Below, piece by piece: positions 1 to 10,569 of a stretch of 64,000 nucleotides of DNA. Both the position numbers and the translations under genes were made by a program. The notes under the pieces were generated by a model. That model did no database searches and was not told the origin of the DNA. It saw only the letters and a program-made list of their open reading frames with translations. Positions within the stretch are counted from its first letter, which is position 1, and each line of letters opens with the position of its first letter. Source of the stretch: Pomphorhynchus laevis (taxonomy: Eukaryota; Acanthocephala; Palaeacanthocephala; Echinorhynchida; Pomphorhynchidae); contig WNNJ02001606.1 in NCBI GenBank assembly GCA_012934845.2, positions 124,001 to 188,000 of the forward strand, read 5' to 3'.

Positions 1-1470
1 TACCTATTTTATACGATATATAAATTAAAACTAAAGATAAATAATTACTAATAAAAAATAATGATATAATATTTTATACAATTTATATAATTAGATATAG
101 ATTATTAGATTTTATAATTATAATTATTTATCTCTCTTCTTAACTTATCTATAGAAAAAAAATACTTAGACTCAGTTATCTGATCTGATTTATATATCGC
201 AATGCGAACAGTAAAATCGAATCGGCCTTTATGCCGAGAATAAAACGACTTTGTGCATTATTGTATATTATGAACACTAGAGGGAACGATTATATTTGAT
301 GGTTTTTTATTTTTATACGTTTTTATTTTTATACGTTTTCATAACTAATAGCTCGGTATGGATCCAGCGACGAACAGCTGTAATAGCGACAATAATTATT
401 TTGATTTCGCATTGCAATTTTCTTATTTATTATCATTTTAAGTAATTGACATTAAGAAATAACTTTTATGTATTCTAGGAAAGAATACTGTTTTTGAACG
501 TTATATTTTAGTAAACGTTATGTTTTACTAAAAAGAGATTTTGTAAGATTATATATTCAAATATCTTATCAACAAGTTAATCATTCAAAATGGTAAAGTA
601 TGGATCATTAAAGTCTTTAACTGCTTCATAGCGATGTGAATGATAATGTATTTACATAAAAGCCCTAAAAATGAAAGCCATGAATTTACATTTTTGGTGA
701 ATACATCCACCGTTATGTGGATGTATTCTATATTTTAAAATTTGCAATTCTGCAATCAATTTTCCAATGAAAGATTTACTTTGTTGATTGGAAATTGGAA
801 AAAAGAAACAACAATTTAACGAACGCCGATGTCCAGCAAAAATAACTTTATTGCTTTATCACAATTTATCTTTCGTTTATAGAGACACCTGTTTAATCTG
901 ATAATTTTAAGCAGTCATTCAAATTAGGTGAATTCGTCAAATTAAATCACTCGTTTGAACCTATAATTTCTAAACATCTACATTTATGTTAAATTGGAAA
1001 AATGGTTTAAGAGTATCATCATTCCTTATTCCACTTGTTCATAAGAATTAATTATCCTTACTATTTTGTATAATACAACGGGATGCAAAAATGTTTTTTT
1101 GAATGTCATTTAAATTTAAATTTTACTTTATCGTCACCGCGTAATAATAGCAAAAAGATTATGTCCATGATTTACGAGTTTGCTGTTTGTTTTTATATGT
1201 TGTAATTATGCCCATTTTACAATTCGAACGGATAACTAAGATTACGAATTCTTCGTAACTCAAAGAATACGATATATGTATATTGATGTGCTGATCAAAT
1301 ACAATTGTTGTTTCATTACGAACCTGCCAACATGTTTATTTACACATTATTTGATCATAAAAGTAACCCAAACATTTGACTAGCTGTATATATAGGCACT
1401 GAACATGACAAATATGACTCTAATTTGAACCTTGGCAAGTGTTTATATATCTTATTGGTCTTTTTTATTT
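1..1470. other. AT-rich stretch without a recognised gene
   Basis: No open frame of useful length and no recognisable repeat family on either strand. It probably holds introns or the upstream part of the ubiquilin gene whose last exon lies near 2.0-2.5 kb, but I could not identify further ubiquilin exons. The only structured item is a short perfect hairpin at 699-728. Confidence 0.5.
699..728. repeat. perfect 11-bp inverted repeat (hairpin)
   Basis: GAATACATCCA and its exact reverse complement TGGATGTATTC are separated by an 8-nt loop. Origin and function are unknown; it lies in AT-rich noncoding DNA. Confidence 0.7.
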
Positions 1471-1473
1471 TAG

Positions 1474-1587
1474 GCACTACCTTGTCACTTACTAAATACG
1501 GAGAAGATCATCGCAAAAATGGCTGCTGAAAATATAGTAAAACTGCTCGAGAAACTTAGTATACTTGAATTTCAAAATAGCTATTGA
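1474..1587 (+). CDS. possible short terminal exon, unrecognised
   Basis: A pyrimidine-rich run ending in TTTTAG (1461-1473) precedes a 37-codon open stretch that ends in TGA at 1585-1587. It contains MAAENIVKLLEKLSILEF, which reads like an amphipathic helix. I do not recognise the family. It does not match the ubiquilin domains that follow on the same strand, so it would be a separate gene's last exon, an alternative end, or chance. Support is only the splice-acceptor-like context and protein-like composition. Confidence 0.2.
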   Translation, partial: ALPCHLLNTEKIIAKMAAENIVKLLEKLSILEFQNSY

Positions 1588-2011
1588 CAAGATGAGGAAA
1601 CTACGACATCAAATAGTCGCCAAAACACTACTTTTCAATATTATGTTAATTCCAATTTTCTTTAAACGATTGCATACTTAATTTGTTGATCTGTACGAAA
1701 TTATTGTAAATTAATATTCGTATAAATGAATTTTATTTTTCTACAAAATTGTAATTAAATATTCATACAGATGAATTTTGTTTGCTTTTTCGTAAATTAA
1801 AATTGTTATTTAACATTCGTATTTGATGAATTCGCTCTCTTGTATTTTGTTGTTATTAAGTATTTGTAATATCGTGTCGCAATTACTGCTCCACAATACT
1901 TGCTCAAAGGAAATATTATACCTCACTTTGAGCACGACTACTTGTTTATGGTTCTCATTTTTTTTCAATCTTTTTATAATTATTCGGAGTTTATATTTAG
2001 TATTTGTTCAG

Positions 2012-2542
2012 GATACTAGTGTTTCAACTTATTTTTTGCTGAAGGTTTTAATATTGAAATCTACAATACCTGAAATTCGTGTTCTATACACAAATCCTCG
2101 CGCATTGTGGCCGATTGTACAAATTCTACAAAACCTAATTCATCTTAGGGACACATCCCCACAAGTATATTCACAGTTGATATCTTCAAATATAAGCGGA
2201 TTAGTCGATAATCAAATGAATAGTCAACCTACTTCATCTAATGTGGATTTGTTTCAATCACCAAGCAATAGACAAACAGCATATGCAACAACAGCATCTC
2301 AAAATTTACAAAATTCAAATCAAGATCATACTGCTTCGTTGTTTCAACCATTAGATCGTCTTCATCCCCAGCAACATCAGCCAACAAATCAACAACCAAA
2401 CCAAACTCAAGAACAACTTTATGCATCCGAACTTGTACAAATGCAGACAGTGGGATTCCATAACCGTGATACAAATCTTGAAGCGCTTGTTGCATCTTTG
2501 GGGGACGCAAATATGGCCGTAGAACATATTGAAGACTGTTGA
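2012..2542 (+). CDS. UBQLN: Ubiquilin, C-terminal exon (STI1-like end plus UBA domain)
   Basis: Ubiquilins shuttle ubiquitinated proteins to the proteasome: an N-terminal ubiquitin-like domain docks on the proteasome, STI1 repeats hold clients, and the C-terminal UBA binds ubiquitin. Only the last exon is seen. Its start reads IPEIRVLYTNPRALWPIVQI, matching the ubiquilin stretch before the linker (NP-R-A-QAL-QIQQGLQ type). A Gln/Asn/Ser/Pro-rich linker of about 90 residues follows. The end is a UBA domain (about 2415-2530) with VGFHNRDTNLEALVASLGD against the usual MGF-NREANLQAL pattern; the loop Met is Val. The exon start is inferred from an acceptor ending TTGTTCAG at 2011; a second AG at 2044 would also keep frame. 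The frame stays open upstream to 1823, but that part is low-complexity hydrophobic and probably intron. The stop is 2540-2542. Upstream exons were not identified. Confidence 0.85.
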   Translation, partial: DTSVSTYFLLKVLILKSTIPEIRVLYTNPRALWPIVQILQNLIHLRDTSPQVYSQLISSNISGLVDNQMNSQPTSSNVDLFQSPSNRQTAYATTASQNLQNSNQDHTASLFQPLDRLHPQQHQPTNQQPNQTQEQLYASELVQMQTVGFHNRDTNLEALVASLGDANMAVEHIEDC

Positions 2543-2682
2543 CTTTTATTGTAATTTTTATCTTTCTGTAGACTATCTACAAACTTAGTAAAAACTTGTA
2601 AATATATATACTTTTTCATCTTTTTATCGGTTTATAACATAATTTCACATATTAAATGAAATCATATTATCAAGGATCTCTT

Positions 2683-5350
2683 AAACTTCACCTACAGCTG
2701 AATGGACCCAGCGACCTTTGACGAACCCATGGAAACCTGGTAGGATTAAATTTCGCCTACTTAAATGATCACGGATTTTACGGACAAGCGTTTTCTCGTA
2801 AATCGACACGAGGAATTTTGAATCGAAATGGGCCACTGGTCTTTAAAACAAGAGACCGGATTTTTTCTTCGGAATAAAAACACGTCTGCTAATGTTAATG
2901 CCGGCCACCTCGGAAGTGGTGGCTAAAAGCATTGTGACGGCCACTTCTCTTCTTTGTTCGGCTGTCAAAAGCTGACGGACACGAGAAGAGAGTGAAGCTA
3001 CGGATTTGGAGGTGCCCGAAAGCGGCTACCAGGAGTTAAAAATATCTGAGACAGATAGATCTCTACTCCTAAAGTCTCCCAAGGCGGGATTGGTTGAGGT
3101 GATTGAGTGGATCCATAATTATGTAGGGATAGTAACTCTAAAACATTATCAAGACATATTTTCCCAATCCAACTCAAGGCTCTATCCTTCCAACAGACAA
3201 ACTTCTCCTTCTTGAATATCTTCCAGAAGGAAGACTGGGCTGAATTAAGGTAAGCAATGCTTGCCCTATCCTTACCCAGTTGGAACCTATACCTGGAGCT
3301 TTAATATTCTTTCGAGAGAGCTTGTCTGGCAGACGCAGAGAGGTTGGTAAGACGAAGCATGTATGGTAAGGTCTCGAGTTTTGTCGGAGTAGGCCTGTAA
3401 ATACGACCTTTATAGGTAGTCGAAAGTATCGCGGAAGCTTGCGAATAAAGGTAGTGATTGAATTCAGTTTGACTCCAATTACCAATTCGGGGGAAGTGTT
3501 GGATAGCTGCCTGAAGGAAAGCCGCTCTGATAGGATCAAAGTAAAATCACCTTCGAAGCAGCGTGTCCTCTTCTATCTGCCAACGAATTAGGTCATGAGA
3601 GGTGGTCAGATGTCGGCGAAACTGCTCCGTACAGTGAGATTCAACAACCATCTCTCGTGGAGCAGTACTAAGTAGACGAGTGAATTTGTTGATGTGCAAT
3701 GAAAGGTGGGGGACAGTGGTTTATAATAAGATAACCGTTCCTGGCTCTGCGGAGTGTTGCATTAATCCAACAACCGATTCTGTCGTTGAAGTCACCAAGT
3801 AACATGTTATAATCGCTATCTTTAATCCTATCCAGGAGGTCACGGTTCTTGTGAATCTCACCTGGACGGATATAGACATTGGCTAGACTGAGACGTTCAA
3901 AGTTCTTACATAGTGATATAACTAAACAAGACAGGGCTGGAGAAGAATACTTGATTAGAAGGGAAGATCTTAAGGAGCATTTAACTAAGGATAAAAGACC
4001 TTGAGATGAAGATGAGTGCAGCGGGGTTATATAGAGAGTATAGTGGGAACATATGGTCCACTATATTCATTAGGGATGAATCGAGTAATGTCCTGGGGCG
4101 ACGGATAGACCGCGTCGCCTGAAGGACTATAATATCTGCATCTCTATCAGATAGAAGTCTAAGGGCAGAAGAATCTCCCCAATCCTACTTAAGGATATTC
4201 AGTGAAAAAGGCTTACGAGAACTATACATTATGTTAGGTCTGCTGGATGGGGTTGCCTCATCCCTAGGCAAAGCTAGGGGCGGGAAGGTTGCCCTCCCTG
4301 CCACTAACTCCGTCCAGAGTGAACACTTGTCCACGGGCAATGTCTTCATTTCCGGTGTTGGAAGCCTTTCCGGACTTGGACTGGAACAGTTTGCCAACCT
4401 TCAATGGAAGCACAGTGTGGGCCGAACCCCCCCCTTTCTTTGATTCTGGAATCGTTGCAGGATGGAAGGTAGGAGTTGAATATAACAAAGCAAAATGACT
4501 TGTGAGGAGCTGCTGCATTTGTCTCAATATAGATTGTTTTTGAGCGTTGAGAAGATGTATGATGTACTTGTCTGACATTCTACAGCTGGTATCTGCATAG
4601 CTGTCAGGAGTTTTTATTGTCGGTATAGAACAGAATTTAAGCCGATAGGCCTTAAAGGCCTCATACATCCTAGACAAGGATGGATGCGGACCATTACAGT
4701 TTACACACCGCGGGGTAAAGGAACACTGACCCCCGATGTCTATACATTCTTTGGAAGAGCAATATACACAAATCTTATCTTCCTTGCACATTGAGGCCCA
4801 GTGCCCCCATCCATGACAGAGATTGCAGTGGGGGAACGTCATGTCATCATTAGAGAGAAGAATAAATTTTAAATTAAAACCCATGAATGGGTTACAGAGT
4901 GTTTTAGACAATATCTCGGCAATGTCGTTGGGCGCCGAGACAAAACCAATAGGAATAGATCGTCTATTCTTCCCCTTAACGGGGCGAAAATTAGATATAC
5001 AGTAATTCAAGAGTGTTAATGTCTATTTGCTCCAGGTGAGGAGGAAGATTAGTTATTTTCAATGAAGCCATGATAAGCTTAGACGTTAGGCTACCAAACT
5101 TGGAGAGATTTTTATCGAAGAATTCTTTGTATGCATTTGCCAACTCTGAGGTGGCAAATAAAATTTTGATCGCCGTTTTGTAATACCTAACCGAGTTAAA
5201 CAAAATTCTGTTTCGGAACTGTTCTCCAAAACTACGCAAGAAAATATTGTATAATTTGTGCCTTTATATAGGCTCTGAGAGTTTTATTATTATGAGATTT
5301 AACAGCTTGGGTATGGGAGAAGTATTCCCTTGCCATCATAATCATTAGGT
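2683..5350 (-). mobile_element. LINE family A copy A-I, lacking its 3' part
   Basis: Minus-strand relic with ORF1 (about 5330 to 4264) and the N-terminal two thirds of ORF2 (about 4235 to 2683). ORF1 pieces keep the family's conserved core and zinc-knuckle block (YPHCN/LCHGWGHWASMC, then a C-X2-C stretch and NCNGPHPSL). ORF2 shows the AP-endonuclease start (PFSLNIL), the SHDLIRW block and the linker up to the RT fingers. Homology stops at about 2683, before the RT palm motifs, so the catalytic centre and 3' UTR are missing. This differs from the usual 5' truncation of LINEs and points to a later deletion. Both ORFs carry many stops and frameshifts. The copy begins only about 140 bp after the ubiquilin stop codon. 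Confidence 0.85.
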
Positions 5351-5509
5351 AACAAAACACTCACCTTTGGTGTATATATCGTCAGCATTCCCATAGAATA
5401 ACCTGAATTGATTTGATGCCCGCGACAACTGTGGTTTTAAGTGCTTGTTGACGTGAAAATCACAATTTTTGTAATTTCCAACTACAACAAAATGTAGTTA
5501 ACAAAAAAA

Positions 5510-5600
5510 TATTTGGTGAAAAACGCATTATGCTGCACCATTTGAACCAATTTTAACCGCAGGTGAAAAACGCACCACACCGCCGGTGAAAAATGTATCT
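5510..5600. repeat. minisatellite, left part (GGTGAAAAA-type units)
   Basis: Several degenerate copies of a unit around GGTGAAAAACGCA / CCGGTGAAAAATG occur here. The same unit resumes at 8030-8140 after LINE copy A-II, so the array was probably split by that insertion. Confidence 0.65.
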
Positions 5601-5609
5601 ATCCGTTTA

Positions 5610-8012
5610 CAAGGTTTAGGGTTAACATGTAAAAGAAAAACAACTATAACAAGTAATATCGATCACAAAAAAGTCGTTGTTAATCTTTGCCAAAACTCAC
5701 GGATCCAGGTCCAGTGAGATCTGAGCCCTCCAACCAACGCCTTCCGACTGAACTACTCGGGGTCTTTCACCCCCCCCCGAAGAATTCAATCGAGGCGAAC
5801 TATGCTGAGTAAACGAAAGACAAGGAGCTTGAGAAACCTTAGCCTTTGCTCCGGGGACGTCCTCTAGAAAATAAGATTAATCCCGAGATGGCTCAAGTAC
5901 CCCAGAGGCGCACTTGGGTTTTCCCATTTGATGACAGATGCTGAGCCTGTTTCAGGGCACACCTAGCTTTCTTCAGGATACGTTTAAGTCTATCCAGGTC
6001 AGCTTTCGCCGATCAATTCACCGTAACGGTGAACCCCAGATATTTTACTCGACTCGAGAAGACGGGTAGTGGATGAGGTTGCAAAATGGAGGAGAGCGCA
6101 GAGAGTGCTAATCTCTTAAGTTTATTTTTGGTCACAGGGGTGACATGAAAGACGACCACCTGCGATTTGCTGGAGTTTAGAATAAGATTGAAAGCGGGGA
6201 GCTGATCTTTTAATCTTAAAAAGAAACAGCTGATGTCCGATACTACATCTTTGCACCTGCGTCTAGAAAACAGGACTGTGGTATCATCAGCGTATACACC
6301 AGATGTATATCGCGTTTAAATTTTTTATAGAGTACAATGGAGGCAGCAAGATACAAGATTGGAGAAAGTGGGGATCCTTGATGCATACCCGTAATAGGGT
6401 AGAACTGATGCGCATTAGGATCGTCTCAATATACAAATGGCCTGGTGTACAACAAAATCTCCACCCTGTTAACAATTTTCGCAGGCAACCCGAGAGACCT
6501 GAGAGAGGAGATAACGAAGGGTATGGAGATACAGTCAAAGGCAGCAGAAAAGTCAAGGAAAACAGCCAACTCACCAATTGCTGAATGGACCGAGCAACCT
6601 TTAACAAACCCATGAAAACCTTATGGGATTAAATTACGGCTACATATATGGTCGCGGATTTTCTGCGCAAGCGCTTTTTCGTAAATGAAGATGAGGGAGT
6701 TTTGTATCGAAATGGGCCGCAGGTTTTTAGGACAGGAGACCGGATTTTTTTAGGTATAAAGATTTTACGACTTATGTTGATTCCGGCCACATCGAAGAAG
6801 AGGCTAATAGCATTGTGACAGTCACTTCTCTTCTTTGTTCGGCTGTCAAAAGCTGACAGACCCGAGAAGAAAGTGGAGCCACGGATTTGGAGGTGACCGA
6901 GAGGGGCCCCAGGAGTTAAGGATATCTGTAACAGATAGGTCCCTACTCCTGAAGTCCCTCCAAGGCGGGACTGGCTGAGGTGATTGAGTGGCTCCATCAT
7001 TATGTAGGGATAGCAACTCCTCTAAAGCTATATCAAGACCTTTACTACCAATCCAACCCAATGCTCTATCCTTCCAACAGACAAATATCTCCTTCTTGAA
7101 TATCTTCTAAAAGGAAGACTGAGCTGGATTGAGGGAAGCAATGCTTGCCTTATACTTACCCAGTTGGAACCTATACCTAGTGCTCCAATATTCATTCGAG
7201 AGAGCCTATCTGGCAAAAACAGAGAGATTAGAAAGACGGAGCAAGTATGCTAAGGTCTTGAGTTTTTTCGGGGTGGCACTGTAAATACGACCTTTATAGG
7301 TAGTCGAAAGCATCGCGGTAGCTTGCGAAGAGAGGTAGGAATTAAATTCGGTCATACTCTAATTCCCAATTCGGGGGAAGCGTTGGATAGCTGCCTGAAA
7401 GAAAACCACTATGATGGGGTCAAAGTGGAATCTACTCCGAAGCAACGTATCCTCTTCAATTCGCCAACGAATTAGGTCATGAGAGGTGGTCAGATGTCGG
7501 CCCAACTGCTCCGTGCAGAGGAATTTCAACCACCACCTCTTATGAAGCAGTAGTATGTCGAGGAGAGAGTTCGTTGATGTGCAATGAAAGGTAGGGGGCA
7601 GTGGTTTATGAATAAGATAGTCGTTCCTGGCTCTGCGGAGTGCTGCATTTATCCAACGGCCAGTTCTGCCGTTGAAATCACCAAGTACCATGTCATAGTC
7701 ACTATCCAAAATCCTATCCAGGAGGTCACTGTTCTTGTGAATCTCACCTAGATGGATGTAGATATTGGCTAGACTGAGGCGTTTCCCGTTCTTACAGAGT
7801 GATATAACTAAGCAAGATAGGGCTGGACAAGAGAAGTTTAGCAGGAGGGGGATCTTAGGGTCCATTTCACAAAGGTTAGAAGACCTTGAGATGAAGAAGA
7901 GTGAGGTGGGGTTATGTACGGAGTATACTGGGAATAAATGTGATTAGGGATGAATCAAGTAATGTCCTTGGGAGGACGGATAAACCGCGTATCCTGAAGG
8001 ACTATCATCCAT
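5610..8012 (-). mobile_element. LINE family A copy A-II, 5'-truncated
   Basis: Minus-strand copy running from the 3' UTR (about 5610-5730) through ORF2 to just inside its endonuclease start, where it ends abruptly at about 8012. ORF1 is absent, a normal 5' truncation. Recognisable blocks include endonuclease SLCKNGKRLSLANIYIHLGE and MVLGDFNGRTGRW (about 7860-7650), HLTTSHDLIRW (about 7480), the linker with AILSTTYKGRIY-like sequence, and RT fingers and palm (about 7000-6300). Stops and frameshifts are numerous. It sits inside a minisatellite whose units flank both ends. Confidence 0.88.
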
Positions 8013-8029
8013 TCGTTGTACTATGCGCA

Positions 8030-8140
8030 TCATGTTTCACCGCCGGTGAAAAATGCACAAATTTTCACCGCATATGAAAAATGCACTTAGCCGGTGAAAA
8101 ATGCAACAATTTTTACCGCCGATTAAAAATCCACCCAGCC
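8030..8140. repeat. minisatellite, right part (CCGGTGAAAAATGCAC units)
   Basis: Three to four units: CCGGTGAAAAATGCA occurs at about 8043 and 8092, with variants ATATGAAAAATGCAC and CGATTAAAAATCCAC between and after. An inverted TTTCACC/GGTGAAA pair is also present at 8035-8051. It matches the block at 5510-5600 on the other side of A-II. Confidence 0.7.
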
Positions 8141-8404
8141 GTTGGAGAGCATCAAATTGGAGAACTCTAACGTTGAAGAGCTTTTACGCGCTTCTTTGAA
8201 TTTTCGGAGAAAGCCAAGTCATATATTTGTAAGATAAACGTGACTCTGATCTTCCCAATGAAATTGAATTAAAATAATTTAATCAAATGATAGCTTACTT
8301 GAGTGCTATTTTCAGTCGTATAAATGGGCTGAGTATTTCTATATAGGAAAATATTATCTTCCTTATTTTTAAGTGTTTCTATGGATAAGACAGATTACTA
8401 ATTT

Positions 8405-8835
8405 CTAACTTTTTCATGTTGAGGGGATGCCATGTCAAGCGACCATCTGTATTTTGAAGGGATTAAATATGATATTGGATGGGTCTAAGTGGATAATTAG
8501 TTTTAAAATGAATTGACTGCTTTTTGAGATAACAGCTTCACACCTGCGTTCTGAAAACAGGGCGGTGGTATCATTGGCATATACCACCAGATGTTGATCG
8601 CATATTAAAGGTTTAACAATAATGGAGGCGGCTAAATACAAGATTGGAGATATTGGGAGCCTTAAGGTACTAAGAAGTGATCACCATCACAATGCTGTTA
8701 GCCTCCCATTCGATATTGCAGTAATTAATATTTTGAAAGGAAAATTTTTAACCAAAAAGAAACCAGCTAAGTGTCCTAAATACCTGCGACTCATTTCAAT
8801 TTAAAACTTTATCATTTCTGTTTACGAAAAATTAT
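8405..8835. mobile_element. LINE family A fragment with internal inversion (twin-priming type)
   Basis: 8405-8660 is minus-strand family A (YLAASI, HLVVYANDTTALF, the RT palm with YAND for YADD). Immediately next, about 8665-8835 is plus-strand family A from further upstream in ORF2 (HNAVSLPFDIAVINI, then LTKKKPAKCPKYLRLISI). An upstream segment thus sits inverted next to a sense downstream segment, and the intervening RT fingers are lost. In element order the outer edge is nearer the element's 3' side than the junction edge, as the twin-priming model for L1 inversions predicts. Both parts are short and degenerate. Confidence 0.7.
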
Positions 8836-9139
8836 GAATCATCAGAAGTCGCTTATTACTTTATTTTCAAATAATTGAAAAACATTCACAATATACGACA
8901 CGATACACGAATAGGACTGAGTGGCCACTGGGTGATAATTCTTGAATTTACACAAATACCCTAAAATCAAAATTGATGATACTGAACGAGAAATATTTAA
9001 GAGATTCTGACGTTATATTGATTTAGCTGAACTAAAGAGAGTGGTATCTTCGACTGATTCTAACAGCTCTAGTGATGATATAGAGACGCTATGGCAAGTC
9101 CTGCACGAGGTATTGATATAATGTTTGACAGATGTGCCC

Positions 9140-9430
9140 TTATTCGACTTGACAACAAAACACGTATCAACGACGCCCACCTTGGTATGACCGTGAGTTA
9201 AAATATGCGTTAAAGAAACGTAGTCAATTGTTTAAAAGAAAGTTCCAAAAGTTGGCGTGTCGCTTATCGTAAATCGATAGTACAACTGAAATCACATAAG
9301 AAAATACTTTACGAAACGAAAATAGTAAAAAGCTTTACTTCGCACCAAAATATATTTAGTATAATATCAAACATTTTAATTTCCTCCCGCCTGTCAAAAA
9401 ATCCCGCGTACGTGAAATTAAAGGATAATC
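9140..9430 (+). mobile_element. fragment of a CR1-like LINE (endonuclease-RT linker)
   Basis: A broken plus-strand frame reads PWYDRELKYALKKRSQLFKR followed by basic sequence, equivalent to the linker PAWFDDELVGLLRKRNKLFK of LINE D at 37.5 kb. No endonuclease or RT motif was found beside it. It is probably an old relic of family D or a relative. Confidence 0.5.
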
Positions 9431-9484
9431 TTCCCTTACAATAAGAAATGGAAGTGGAAATTTTTGCGTTATTCACAATTATTC

Positions 9485-10150
9485 GAAAATTAAATGGCCA
9501 CCAGTTTCTTCTCTTCGACCCATATCTTTGCAACTCCGATTATCGCTCGTATCGCATTGGCCTACTCAACATCCGTACTATCCAAAATAAAACTGACCTT
9601 CTCAACACATTTGCCCAACAATAGATTGGCATTTGCTGTATATCTGAATCTTGGCATACCAATTGTGATCTTACTATCCGTCGTCTACGTTCAACAGGAG
9701 TATCTATCGTTGATTCTACAAGATATTCCAATCATGCGTTAAGAACATCCACGTCGAATTACGATGGGATTGTCGCCTTTCCGCTCTCCTTCGTATCTCA
9801 TAAAAATAAATTGTTTTCTAGCAACCGAATCTTTTGAATTACTTATATGTAGATCGTCCCATCTTTTTTCACTAACCTCGCTATCATATATCGTCCAGTA
9901 TCATCCCATCCTTCATTCAAGTTCTTCGATAAACTAGCTAATTTTCTTTCTTATTGTACAATTTCGGCATTCCCACTGTTTGTACTAGGTGATTTCAACA
10001 TTGGCTTAGACCGCCCTTTCGATTCAGATTCCATCAAACTTGTAAACATTCCGACAATAATCTTAATTTACTTGGCGGTAATCTTGATATCATTACAAAT
10101 CCTTGCAGTTTCTCAACACATGATTCATTCTCTGTTTCCTAAAACAATAT
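9485..10150 (+). mobile_element. LINE family B copy B-I, endonuclease part
   Basis: Plus-strand relic of the family B AP-endonuclease: a start like NIRTIQNKTDLLNTF, then SWH-type sequence, FVLGDFNIGLDRPFDSDS (about 9985-10035) and LGGNLDIITNPC (about 10075). It ends near 10150, where a minus-strand B fragment takes over. Several stops and frameshifts make it clearly dead. Confidence 0.75.
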
Positions 10151-10189
10151 TCTACTCCAGTTTCCTCCGAGACAAAAGTGGGGTAAGAG

Positions 10190-10555
10190 TGGGTAGCGAA
10201 GACATGATAGAATATTTACAATCGTGAAAAGCGGTGATAATTTTTTGGGTATCAAGAAGCCGAAGACGATACAAATGAATGTTGAAATTGCTTATTGCAA
10301 TAGGAGTTGAGAAGAGCTAGATATGTGAGAGCAGATCAGATAGTTCAGCAAAGAAAGTATTAGATGGAGAACTATATCCAGGACGATACATATACAATAC
10401 ATATTCAGCGAGGATAAGCATACCGAAATATTAAAAGCAAGAAGTCCAAAGGTTTGTGGGACCAAAGAAACAGTTCAACGATGAAGATGCAGATAAAAAC
10501 GAGAGAGCGATGAGGCCACCATGATTACTTGATGAAACACGATCAGATGATTGAG
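10190..10555 (-). mobile_element. LINE family B copy B-II, short inverted endonuclease fragment
   Basis: Read on the minus strand this is the middle of the family B endonuclease (the sequence around the ILYIYRPG-like block). It lies between two plus-strand B pieces that both contain the LGG-DII block, so it is not simply an inversion inside one copy. Degenerate, with no open frame. Confidence 0.55.
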
Positions 10556-10569
10556 AACGGGACTTATGG

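Noticed and set aside
1823-2011. Upstream extension of the ubiquilin frame
   Set aside because: Hydrophobic low-complexity sequence unlike ubiquilin, with an acceptor-like TTTGTTCAG at its end; probably intron.
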